Translations under genes and position numbers: made by a program
Assembly: GCA_023665865.1 (NCBI GenBank)
Contig: JAMPDC010000001.1
Span: 2,493,659 to 2,557,658, forward strand
Direction: 5' to 3'
DNA from: Staphylococcus sp.
Lineage (GTDB): Bacteria; Bacteroidota; Bacteroidia; Bacteroidales; Muribaculaceae
DNA: 64,000 nucleotides
Shown: piece by piece, positions 56,583-64,000 of the stretch
How the letters are laid out: every line of letters starts with the position of its first letter
Position numbering within the stretch: position 1 is the stretch's first letter
The notes under the pieces: model-generated
Told to the model about the DNA's origin: nothing
Databases searched by the model: none
The model's input: the letters and a program-made list of their open reading frames with translations, nothing else

Positions 56583-56609
56583 AGTATTTTCATCAATGTA
56601 ATTATCATG

Positions 56610-56617
56610 CAAAATTA
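56610..56617 (-). promoter_or_regulatory. -7 element for the DEAD-box gene
   Basis: Minus-strand TAATTTTG followed by CATG. It fixes the start at 56582. Confidence 0.7.
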
Positions 56618-56803
56618 CTCAAAGTTTCAGACATATCAAATAGCCGGGGTGCTATTGGTGATATTGGCAGACGGTATGCGGCAGAGAAAAGCGCCCGAAT
56701 GTTCAAACCTTTGACAAATGGACAGCGTTTATTTTTTAAATACCTTGATATTGCCGGGTGTTGTCCCGTCAGTAAAAGCAATCACTCTACAACTATTAGC
56801 AAA

Positions 56804-58426
56804 ATGAAACAGAAACACGTTGTGACGGCCTCCGACGAACCGGCCGTAACCCCCGGGGGGCGAAAAAAAATAGTGTCGACAGCCAAAGGTACTATCACTA
56901 TGATGGCTATGGCAGTGCTCATTGTGACATCGGTGTTGAGTCTCCGTGGTCTTCCTTCGGAGGCTAAGTTTGGTGTCCAGTCGATATTCTACTATCTTTT
57001 TGCCGCTGTCGTTTTTCTGCTTCCATTCTCACTGGTGTGTGCCGAGCTTGCGTCGACCTACACGAAGTCGGGTGGTCTCTACCGCTGGGTCTCGGAAGCG
57101 TTTGGCCCTCGTTGGGGTTGGGTAGCGATGTATCTCGAATGGCAGACGATCATTTTCTGGTTTCCGACGGTGTTGATGTTTGGCGCCGCGTCACTGGCCT
57201 ATATCTTTTGGCCTGAGAGTTTCGACAAGGCTCTGGCATCCAACAAGATCTACACTCTCGTCATCGCCATGGTCATCTATTGGGCGGCGACTTTCAACGC
57301 TTTCCGTGGACAGAAGCTGGCTAATAAGTTGAGTACACTTGGCGGTACCTTCGGCACGATCATTCCCGGTGCCGTCCTGCTGGTCCTCGGAGTCCTTTAC
57401 GTTTGTTTAGGCAAACCGATCCAGCTGACTCCACAGCCGTTTTTCCCTGACTTCTCCCATCTGAGCACTATAGTTCTCGCTGCCTCCATCTTCCTTTTCT
57501 ACGGTGGCATGGAGATGCAGGCTGTCCATATCAACGATATGAACAATCCGGCCCGTGACTATCCTAAGGCAGTCTTCCTTGCAATCGTCATTATCGTTAC
57601 TGTCTATGCTCTCGGCACCCTTGTCATCGGTGAGGTAATTTCGGTCAAGGATATCAATCTCCTGCAGTCGCTGCTTGTGGCCTACAATGCGCTCTGGGCA
57701 AGTTTCGGACTGAGTTGGCTGGGCAACATCATGGCACTGCTGATAATGTTTGGTGTCATCGGTCAGGTCAGCGCGCTCATCACCGGTCCTGCTACAGGAC
57801 TTATGGCAGTCGCTCAGTCGGGCTATCTTCCACGCTCCATGCAGACCGTCAACCGCAATGGAGTCAACAAGCCGATTCTTTTGGCCGAAGGAATATTTGT
57901 CAGTGTGCTCACGTTGGTGATGCTCGTTCTCCCTACGGTTGAGTCAGCCTATCAGATCATGTCGCAGATGGCGACCATCATCTACCTTATAGTTGTATTG
58001 ATGATTTATGTGTCCTTCCTGCGTCTGCGCCGGACTGCGCCCGGGAAGACCCGCGGTTTCCGCGTCCCCGGTGGTAATGTCGGCAAATGGATTGTCAGTA
58101 TCATCGGCATGGCCGGCGCATTGCTTGCACTCGTGTTGAGCTATATTCCGCCATCCCAGATATCTACCGGCAACCCGGTGGTCTATGTAGGTATAATCGT
58201 CATCGGCGTCGGTCTTTTCCTCGCTCTTCCGCTCATTGTCTATGCAAAACGTAAACCATCGTGGCGTAATCCTGACGCGCATTTCTATCCTTTCGACTGG
58301 CAGATCGAGGGTCGCAAGCCTTGGGAGGTGTCGAAGTGGTCTCCTGATTTCCAGCCGACGGCAGAGGCTGTAGAGGCTGCCGAGGATGATGCCATAAAGA
58401 AACATGCTACTGCAAAGCATGTCTGA
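56804..58426 (+). CDS. APC-family glutamate:GABA antiporter-like permease
   Basis: The ATG at 56804 gives 540 residues. About twelve helices are visible; the LYRWVSEAFGPRWGWVAMYLEWQ region and FLFYGGMEMQAVHINDM motif match the GadC branch of the APC superfamily, which exchanges glutamate for GABA in acid resistance. The C-terminus (FYPFDWQIEGRKPWE, then a basic tail) resembles the GadC C-plug. No glutamate decarboxylase is near, so the exchange pair is uncertain. No clear promoter was found. Confidence 0.85.
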   Translation: MKQKHVVTASDEPAVTPGGRKKIVSTAKGTITMMAMAVLIVTSVLSLRGLPSEAKFGVQSIFYYLFAAVVFLLPFSLVCAELASTYTKSGGLYRWVSEAFGPRWGWVAMYLEWQTIIFWFPTVLMFGAASLAYIFWPESFDKALASNKIYTLVIAMVIYWAATFNAFRGQKLANKLSTLGGTFGTIIPGAVLLVLGVLYVCLGKPIQLTPQPFFPDFSHLSTIVLAASIFLFYGGMEMQAVHINDMNNPARDYPKAVFLAIVIIVTVYALGTLVIGEVISVKDINLLQSLLVAYNALWASFGLSWLGNIMALLIMFGVIGQVSALITGPATGLMAVAQSGYLPRSMQTVNRNGVNKPILLAEGIFVSVLTLVMLVLPTVESAYQIMSQMATIIYLIVVLMIYVSFLRLRRTAPGKTRGFRVPGGNVGKWIVSIIGMAGALLALVLSYIPPSQISTGNPVVYVGIIVIGVGLFLALPLIVYAKRKPSWRNPDAHFYPFDWQIEGRKPWEVSKWSPDFQPTAEAVEAAEDDAIKKHATAKHV

Positions 58427-58475
58427 GCATGATATGCTGGGACCGGCGGCAGATGGCCATGTCGCGGAGATTGAT

Positions 58476-58483
58476 TAATTTTG
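58476..58483 (+). promoter_or_regulatory. -7 element for the beta-lactamase gene
   Basis: TAATTTTG followed by CAG. It is 34 bases before the ATG at 58517 and rejects the start at 58481. Confidence 0.7.
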
Positions 58484-58516
58484 CAGAAATTTTCAAAATC
58501 AACAACTGAAATTTCT

Positions 58517-59416
58517 ATGCTCAAGTCAATCATCGCAATCATTACGGCTATCGCCGCGGTCTCGTGTACCTCTGTCAAGTCTGAACGGGAGTCACAACCG
58601 GTCTTCCCCATAGGTCTAACCGATAGTCTCCGGACTGTCATTGACTCGGCTGATGCCGAGGTCGGTATAGCCCTTATATGCGGCGACAGTCTATTGGAGA
58701 TCGGCCCCGGTCGCTATCCGATGATGAGCACATTCAAACTTCATGTCGGGCTTGCGGTGCTAAAGTGTCTTGCAGACCTGGGCGGTAGCGTAGATTCTAT
58801 AGTCCCTATGACGGCCGCAATGCAGCATCCCGACACCTACAGTCCGTTGCGGGAACTTACGGGTGGCAGAGATGTCGAACTGACGATCGACTCACTGATG
58901 ACACTTTCGGTTGGCAGAAGTGACAATAATGCCGCTGACAGGTTGATTGAGATTGCCGGTGGACCGGAAGCCGTAGACCACCATGTGGCAACTCTCGGAA
59001 TCGACAGCTGCTCCATCACGCAGACGGAGGACGATATGCACGCCGCGATTGAAAAATCATATCTTAACTGGTCATCGCCGTCGGCCCTTGCGCAGTTGAT
59101 GAAGATGGTCTATACATCTGACCGGATCCCGTCGGCCGACCGCAGCTATATGCAGGGGTTGCTTGAAGGAAGCACTACAGGACGCGACAAGATTTTTGCA
59201 GGTCTTCCCGAGGGGACACCTTTCGGCCATAAGTCAGGTCTGTCGGACCGGTTGCCCGACAATCGGCTCATGGGATCGGCCGACGTGGCGATGTTTGTTC
59301 TGCCTGACGGACGGCGGTGTTATCTCGCTATCATGGTCAAGGATTCTCAAATGTCTGACAGTGAGACTTCCGCTATTTTCAGTAAGATCTCGAAGGTGAT
59401 CTATGGCGCGTTCTGA
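58517..59416 (+). CDS. Class A beta-lactamase-like lipoprotein
   Basis: The 299-residue protein has a lipoprotein signal (AIIT-type core, lipobox AVSC with Cys17). Serine beta-lactamase motifs are in order: S71-T-F-K74 (active-site Ser and Lys), S135-D-N137, Glu171 in the omega-loop position (EDDMH), and K239-S-G241. This fits subclass A2 enzymes of Bacteroidetes such as CblA/CfxA. Whether it hydrolyses cephalosporins is not readable. The KSG form in place of KTG is also seen in this group. It is monocistronic, on the chromosome, with no mobile element beside it. Confidence 0.9.
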   Translation: MLKSIIAIITAIAAVSCTSVKSERESQPVFPIGLTDSLRTVIDSADAEVGIALICGDSLLEIGPGRYPMMSTFKLHVGLAVLKCLADLGGSVDSIVPMTAAMQHPDTYSPLRELTGGRDVELTIDSLMTLSVGRSDNNAADRLIEIAGGPEAVDHHVATLGIDSCSITQTEDDMHAAIEKSYLNWSSPSALAQLMKMVYTSDRIPSADRSYMQGLLEGSTTGRDKIFAGLPEGTPFGHKSGLSDRLPDNRLMGSADVAMFVLPDGRRCYLAIMVKDSQMSDSETSAIFSKISKVIYGAF

Positions 59417-59482
59417 GGCATGGATTTTAGCGGTTGTGAAAATTTTACACTGTCTCTAAGTTGGAAACAGTAGATTTTTGCC

Positions 59483-59490
59483 TACCTTTG
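59483..59490 (+). promoter_or_regulatory. -7 element for the glycosyltransferase gene
   Basis: TACCTTTG followed by CCG, about 75 bases before the ATG at 59565. Confidence 0.6.
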
Positions 59491-59564
59491 CCGATTGAAT
59501 ATAGATGACTCCGCTATTTCAATCGATATAGCATCGGATAGTATCGTTTAACTAATCTCTTGAA

Positions 59565-60470
59565 ATGGGGCTTAAACATATATTGAAAGGTGTCAACGGC
59601 TTTTTTGGCATCCGCAAACTTCCGGGAGAGCTTAAGTGTGAACTTAGAGCCAATATACTTGAGAACGGAACAATCAACAGTGAGCTTCCGGGCATTTCCG
59701 AGACTCGTGTCTGTGATCATGACATAGTGGTCTCGCTGACGACCTATGGCTCGCGTATCAACACGGTTCATCTTGCAATAGCGTCGATGATGTCCCAGAG
59801 CATGCGTCCAAACCGCATCATACTTTGGCTTGCAGAGGATGAATTTGGCGGAAAGCCACTCCCGGCGACTCTTGACCTGCTATCGAAACGCGGGTTGGAG
59901 ATAAAGTATTGCGAGGATGTCAAGTCGTACAACAAACTTGTGCATAGTCTCAAGCTTTGTCCCGATGCAGCCATCATCACCATTGACGATGATGTGATGT
60001 ATAACTTCGATTTGATCGACCGTCTCGTCAAGGCTCATCTTGCCGATCCGGAGGCCATCTACTGTGCCCGCATGACGCGGATCGGTTTTGACAAGAATGG
60101 TCATATCCTGCCCTACAGGAAGTGGCGTGTGGCTACTGACCATGTTGATTCACCGCTCAATTTTGCGACCGGAGTGGGAGGGGTGCTCTATCCTCCAGGG
60201 GCTTTCACGCCTGAGATACTTGACTCTGATAAATTCATGCGTCTGGCCCCGACGGCCGACGATCTGTGGTTTAAGGCCATGGCGATAGTCTCGGGTTGTC
60301 CGGTCAGACAGATCCCGATATGGCGTGGCAACGGCGAGGAATATCTGCCTGTGAGAGGAATCAGATTTTCCGATGGACTTGCCGGTGAAAACGTGACAAA
60401 CGGCGGCAATGACCGCATAGTCGAAGCCTTGAAGGAATATTTTGACCGTCTGCCGCGTCCGACGGCCTGA
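59565..60470 (+). CDS. Putative glycosyltransferase (GT-A type)
   Basis: The 301-residue protein carries VVSLTTYGSRINTVHLAIAS at the N-terminal side and an AIITIDDDVMYNFD Asp triad near 145, the DxD-type metal site of GT-A enzymes. SPLNFATGVGGVLYPPGA and a later DDLWFKAMAIVSG resemble glycosyltransferase acceptor and base motifs. Substrate and acceptor are unknown. It has no signal peptide and sits alone between the beta-lactamase and ftsY. Confidence 0.75.
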   Translation: MGLKHILKGVNGFFGIRKLPGELKCELRANILENGTINSELPGISETRVCDHDIVVSLTTYGSRINTVHLAIASMMSQSMRPNRIILWLAEDEFGGKPLPATLDLLSKRGLEIKYCEDVKSYNKLVHSLKLCPDAAIITIDDDVMYNFDLIDRLVKAHLADPEAIYCARMTRIGFDKNGHILPYRKWRVATDHVDSPLNFATGVGGVLYPPGAFTPEILDSDKFMRLAPTADDLWFKAMAIVSGCPVRQIPIWRGNGEEYLPVRGIRFSDGLAGENVTNGGNDRIVEALKEYFDRLPRPTA

Positions 60471-60498
60471 CGGGTTTGGATAATACCGGAAATTTGAG

Positions 60499-60506
60499 TA
60501 ATTTTG
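60499..60506 (+). promoter_or_regulatory. -7 element for the ftsY operon
   Basis: TAATTTTG followed by CAG, 20 bases before the ATG at 60526. Confidence 0.7.
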
Positions 60507-60525
60507 CAGTTCAAAATTATCAAAT

Positions 60526-61488
60526 ATGGGATTTTTCAATTTCTTCTCGCGTGAAAAGAAAGAGACCCTCGACAAGGGCCTCGAAAAGACACAACGGGGG
60601 CTTCTCGACCGTCTCTCACATGCCATCGCCGGTAAATCGACCATCGACGATGATGTGCTCGATAATCTCGAGGAAGTTTTTGTGACTTCAGATGTAGGTG
60701 TCGACACCACACTGCGCATCATTGACCGCATTCAGAAGCGTGTGGCCAAGGACAAATATGTAGGTTCCTCGGAGTTGAACCGCCTTTTGTGTGAGGAGAT
60801 AGCCGATATGCTCGCTGAGAAAAGCGATGAGTCATCCATGGACGATTTCACTGTGCCTGACTCCCACAAGCCTCATGTCATCATGGTGGTGGGTGTTAAT
60901 GGTGTGGGCAAGACCACAACCATCGGCAAGATGGCTGCACAGTTTAAGAAAGCCGGCAACAAGGTAGTGCTTGGCGCGGCAGATACTTTCCGTGCGGCTG
61001 CCATCGAGCAGCTTGAGGAGTGGGGACGCCGTGCGGATGTCCCTGTAATCAAGCAGAAGATCGGTGCCGATCCGGCCTCGGTGGCCTTTGACACGCTCCA
61101 AAGCGCTATCGCCAATGATGCCGATGTTGTCATCATCGACACTGCCGGCCGCCTGCACAATAAGAAAGGACTCATGGATGAGTTGACGAAGGTGAAAAAC
61201 GTCATGCAGAAACTTGTCCCCGCTGCTCCCCACGAGGTGCTCCTTGTGCTCGACGGATCGACCGGACAAAATGCATTTGAGCAAGCCAGGCAGTTTGTAG
61301 CCGCCACTCAGGTCAATGAACTCGCAATTACAAAACTCGACGGCACCGCGAAGGGTGGTGTGGTCATCGGCATCAGCGACCAGTTCAAAATTCCCGTGAA
61401 ATATATCGGTCTCGGCGAAGGAATAGAAGATCTTCAGGTATTTCATAAGAAAGAATTCGTCCAGTCGCTTTTCGGCGAAAAGAAATAA
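60526..61488 (+). CDS. ftsY: Signal recognition particle receptor FtsY
   Basis: The 320-residue protein has an N domain (TQRGLLDRLSHAIAGKSTID) and a GTPase G domain with MVVGVNGVGKTTTIGKM, AADTFRAAA, IIDTAGRLHN and ITKLDGTAKGG. The acidic A domain of enterobacterial FtsY is missing, as usual in Bacteroidetes; the N-terminus MGFFNFFSREKKE is a short amphipathic membrane anchor. It receives ribosome-SRP complexes at the membrane. rimO begins one base after its stop. Confidence 0.96.
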   Translation: MGFFNFFSREKKETLDKGLEKTQRGLLDRLSHAIAGKSTIDDDVLDNLEEVFVTSDVGVDTTLRIIDRIQKRVAKDKYVGSSELNRLLCEEIADMLAEKSDESSMDDFTVPDSHKPHVIMVVGVNGVGKTTTIGKMAAQFKKAGNKVVLGAADTFRAAAIEQLEEWGRRADVPVIKQKIGADPASVAFDTLQSAIANDADVVIIDTAGRLHNKKGLMDELTKVKNVMQKLVPAAPHEVLLVLDGSTGQNAFEQARQFVAATQVNELAITKLDGTAKGGVVIGISDQFKIPVKYIGLGEGIEDLQVFHKKEFVQSLFGEKK

Positions 61489-61489
61489 G

Positions 61490-62815
61490 ATGATGGTAAA
61501 AAAAATAGCTGTCATCACTCTCGGTTGTTCGAAGAATCTTGTCGACTCGGAGCGTCTGATGAGGATGCTCAGTGATGTCGGATATGAGGTGGTCGACTCC
61601 GCATCTGATGACTTTCTTGAAAGCGACGGCAAGAAAATTGTCGTCGTTAACACATGTGGCTTTATAGGAGATGCAAAAGAGGAGTCGGTCAACGAGATCT
61701 TGGGTTGGTGTGAAGCCAAGGCTGAAGGTGTCATAGACGAACTCTATGTCATGGGTTGCCTCTCGGAGCGTTACTCAGGCGAGCTTCCAGCTGAGATTCC
61801 GGAGGTGGATGCTTGGTATGGGAAGACCGATTGGTCGCGTCTTGTGACCGATCTTGCACATAAGACGCCGGGAAGTGCCCCCTACGACCGCATAATCACA
61901 ACTCCACGTCATCACGCCTACCTCAAGATAGCTGAAGGGTGCAACCGTTTCTGCTCCTTCTGCGCTATCCCTCTGATTACAGGTCGCTACAAATCGCGCC
62001 CTGTGGAGGAGATTGTCGACGAGGTGCGTATGCTCACCGCCCGCGGAGTGAAGGAATTCAATGTCATAGCTCAGGATCTCACCAACTACGGCAAGGATCT
62101 ATATGGGAAAGTTGAGATTGCCCGTCTGGTCGACGAGATCTCGCGTGTCGAAGGTGTGGAGTGGATACGTCTGCACTATGCCTATCCCAAGGATTTCCCT
62201 CTTGAGTTGCTCGATGTGATGGCTGCGCGTCCGAATGTCTGCAAGTATCTCGACATAGCTCTCCAGCATGTGGCCGACAACGTGCTTGACAACATGCGCC
62301 GCCACATCACCGGCGCCGAGACCCGTGAGCTGCTTGCAGAGATACGCCGCCGGGTGCCTGGCATCCATATCCGCACCACTCTCATGGTCGGTTTTCCCGG
62401 CGAAGGTGAGGCTGAGTTTGAGGAGCTTCTCGATTTTGTCAAGGAGCAGCGATTTGAGCGCATGGGGGCCTTTGCCTATTGTGAGGAGGAGGATACTTTC
62501 GGCGCCAAGAATTTCACTGATGATATCCCTGAGGAGGTCAAACAGTCGCGTCTCGAGCGTCTCATGGCTATTCAGGAGGAGATTTCGCTTTCGATTCAGG
62601 AATCGAAGGTGGGAAAGACGCTGCGTGTCGTCATCGACCGTGAGGAACCCGAATTCTATGTGGGCCGCACCGAGTTTGATTCCCCCGAGGTGGATCCCGA
62701 GGTACTTATCTCAAAAAGCATCCCGCTTCATCGCGGCGAATTCTATGATGTGAGAATCACATCCGCATTGCCGTTTGAATTGATGGCCGAGCCTGTAGAT
62801 GGCTCTAAGCTTTGA
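61490..62815 (+). CDS. rimO: Ribosomal protein S12 methylthiotransferase
   Basis: The 441-residue protein (ATG at 61490 or 61493) has the three N-terminal cluster Cys (LGCSKNLVDSE, NTCGFIGDAKEES, MGCLSERYS), radical-SAM EGCNRFCSFCAIPLITGRYKSR and a C-terminal TRAM domain. It methylthiolates Asp89 of S12 near the decoding centre. The NLVDSE and FCAIP motifs separate it from MiaB. It is one base from ftsY and ten from the next gene, so the three form an operon. Confidence 0.97.
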   Translation: MMVKKIAVITLGCSKNLVDSERLMRMLSDVGYEVVDSASDDFLESDGKKIVVVNTCGFIGDAKEESVNEILGWCEAKAEGVIDELYVMGCLSERYSGELPAEIPEVDAWYGKTDWSRLVTDLAHKTPGSAPYDRIITTPRHHAYLKIAEGCNRFCSFCAIPLITGRYKSRPVEEIVDEVRMLTARGVKEFNVIAQDLTNYGKDLYGKVEIARLVDEISRVEGVEWIRLHYAYPKDFPLELLDVMAARPNVCKYLDIALQHVADNVLDNMRRHITGAETRELLAEIRRRVPGIHIRTTLMVGFPGEGEAEFEELLDFVKEQRFERMGAFAYCEEEDTFGAKNFTDDIPEEVKQSRLERLMAIQEEISLSIQESKVGKTLRVVIDREEPEFYVGRTEFDSPEVDPEVLISKSIPLHRGEFYDVRITSALPFELMAEPVDGSKL

Positions 62816-62825
62816 ACAAGAAAGA

Positions 62826-64000
62826 ATGGAATTTGATCTTCTGACTAAGAAAGCTATCGATTATTGTCTGCGCGACAACATACCTTTTGTGGTCTATGCG
62901 TTGCCGGGCGACAGCGAGTTTCGGTTTTTTGCATCACTGCCTGACACAGAGCAGTGTTCGCCGGCGTTTTCGGACGATAGTTCAGATTGTTTCTTTATAA
63001 ATTTCTTTGATAATGACGAGCCATACACTGCCGGTGTCAGATTTGAAATGACGGCGGCTGAGCTTGTCGAATCAATCGGTGCGAGTGACCGTGTGACATA
63101 CGCGAGAGCTGAGATCCAACCGCGCGTGCCTGCCACTTTGCGTGTCAGCTATACTGATGCTTTTTCCAGCATTATCCCGCGTCTGAAGGCCGATGGGGGT
63201 AAGGTAGTGCTCTCACGTCACCGCAGCATCCTTACATTCAAATTTCCGACGGAGATAGCTCAGGAATATTTCTCGATGACCGACAAGACCTTCCGCTATC
63301 TCTGTTTCACCCCGGAGACCGGTATCTGGCTCGGCTCCACGCCTGAACTTTTGCTCGAAAGTGATGGTAGTCGCCGGCAGATCCGTACGATGGCGCTTGC
63401 CGGTACGCGTCCGGCCGATGATATGGAGCCTTGGGACGACAAGAATATCCGTGAACATCTCTTTGTCACCGATTTTATCGTGGAAACTCTCCGTTCCGAA
63501 GGGCTGGAAGTGGCAAGTGGACAGACGGAGGAGTTGCGATTTCTCAATATAAAGCATCTCTGTACTCCTATTGCAGCCCGCGGAGTCCGTTATGTGCGCC
63601 GGCTGCTGGCGGAACTTAGCCCGACGCCGGCTGTGGCAGGCTATCCGCGTGAACAGGCTCTCGATGAGATAAATCTCCATGAGACTCACCGCCGCTTCTG
63701 CTATGGAGGTTATGTTGGGGTGCGTATTGACGGGGATTATCATGCATACGTCAATCTCCGCTGCTGTTTCATGGCCCCTGCCATCTACCGGGAGGAACTT
63801 TTCGGCTGGTTGTGCAATCTCTATGTCGGTGGAGGCATAGTCGCCGGCTCAGTGGAGAAGTCCGAATGGGCTGAAACCGAAGCTAAGTCCAGCTCTTTGG
63901 CCAATATACTGCTTTCCGGTCATCCGGCCGGCATAGAGGGGCCTGAGTTGAAACCTGACAATGTGGAGTTGCTGGACTTCGCACCATTTGACTTCGCAGC
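62826..64000 (+). CDS. menF: Isochorismate synthase-like chorismate-binding enzyme, 3' end outside window
   Basis: A reading frame opens at the ATG at 62826, ten bases after rimO, and stays open to the window end (391 codons read). Chorismate-binding motifs are GTRPADDMEPWDDKNIREHL (residues about 195-214), IKHLCTPIAAR, SPTPAVAGYP near 270 and the ETHRRFCYGGYVGV stretch near 288. These match MenF/isochorismate synthases, which make isochorismate for menaquinone. The conserved GYP and Glu residues are intact. The final residues (PELKPDNVELLDFAPFD) may be a short tail or a link to a further domain; the window ends before a stop. Confidence 0.85.
   Translation, partial: MEFDLLTKKAIDYCLRDNIPFVVYALPGDSEFRFFASLPDTEQCSPAFSDDSSDCFFINFFDNDEPYTAGVRFEMTAAELVESIGASDRVTYARAEIQPRVPATLRVSYTDAFSSIIPRLKADGGKVVLSRHRSILTFKFPTEIAQEYFSMTDKTFRYLCFTPETGIWLGSTPELLLESDGSRRQIRTMALAGTRPADDMEPWDDKNIREHLFVTDFIVETLRSEGLEVASGQTEELRFLNIKHLCTPIAARGVRYVRRLLAELSPTPAVAGYPREQALDEINLHETHRRFCYGGYVGVRIDGDYHAYVNLRCCFMAPAIYREELFGWLCNLYVGGGIVAGSVEKSEWAETEAKSSSLANILLSGHPAGIEGPELKPDNVELLDFAPFDFA

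Overview
The window reads as chromosomal DNA of a member of the Bacteroidales, most likely the Muribaculaceae or a close relative. The evidence is the recurrent Bacteroidetes -7 promoter element TAnnTTTG (26 copies placed here, usually 15 to 130 bases before a start codon), near absence of Shine-Dalgarno sites, a GldB-type lipoprotein, C-terminal sorting-like tails ending in YIVNG(K/Q)K, a succinyl-CoA:acetate-type CoA-transferase, and catalytic plus regulatory aspartate transcarbamoylase. The core genes are G+C-rich for this order. Two stretches (1-2880 and about 8700-10500) are visibly A+T-rich and carry proteins of unknown function, which suggests accessory DNA. The family assignment is inference; no rRNA, tRNA, CRISPR array or transposase was recognised.

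Layout. 1-2880: A+T-rich block with a gene entering from the left edge, a secreted Sel1 plus caspase-like protein and a small secreted protein. 2.9-8.3 kb: a YitT/YczE-like membrane protein facing a galM - nucleotidyltransferase - galK operon, then a MalY/PatB aminotransferase. 8.3-10.8 kb: a strongly folded candidate RNA element upstream of a secreted unknown and a protein with two FGKYKGKT repeats. 10.8-17.7 kb: an ABC-F protein, an acetyltransferase, two unknowns, an amidase-MCE envelope operon and GldB. 17.8-28.2 kb: CoA-transferase, miaB, yqgE, a candidate structured RNA before rpsP, a PIF1-TPR helicase, a FadL-like porin and a low-complexity secreted protein. 28.4-35.4 kb: ABC exporter, ECF sigma factor with a membrane partner, and a pyrB-pyrI-flavoprotein-glyA operon. 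35.5-43 kb: pectate lyase with a small tail-bearing protein, mscL, gap and a large secreted putative metallopeptidase. 43-52.8 kb: AGCS symporter, TPM-domain protein, dgt, fructose-bisphosphate aldolase, Nudix hydrolase, Ca2+-type P-ATPase and an orphan FecE-like ATPase. 52.9-64 kb: GH28 polygalacturonase, YhcH-family protein, DEAD-box helicase, GadC-like antiporter, class A beta-lactamase, glycosyltransferase, ftsY-rimO, and a chorismate-binding enzyme running off the right edge.

Working together. Several genes fit a saccharolytic gut commensal: pectate lyase, polygalacturonase and a YhcH-type sugar protein for pectin, the galactose operon, gap and aldolase for glycolysis, and the CoA-transferase for acetate or propionate formation from succinate. 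Envelope genes (amidase, MCE protein, GldB, FadL-like porin, mscL) and translation genes (miaB, rimO, rpsP, ftsY, ABC-F, DEAD helicase) fill most of the rest.

The most unusual observations are two strongly folded candidate RNAs (8793-8910 and 22305-22422), a family of 7-base tandem repeats that overlaps or abuts the stop codons of three genes, the secreted caspase-like module, the secreted HEKTH protein with a sorting-like tail, and a small tail-bearing protein translationally coupled to a tail-less pectate lyase.
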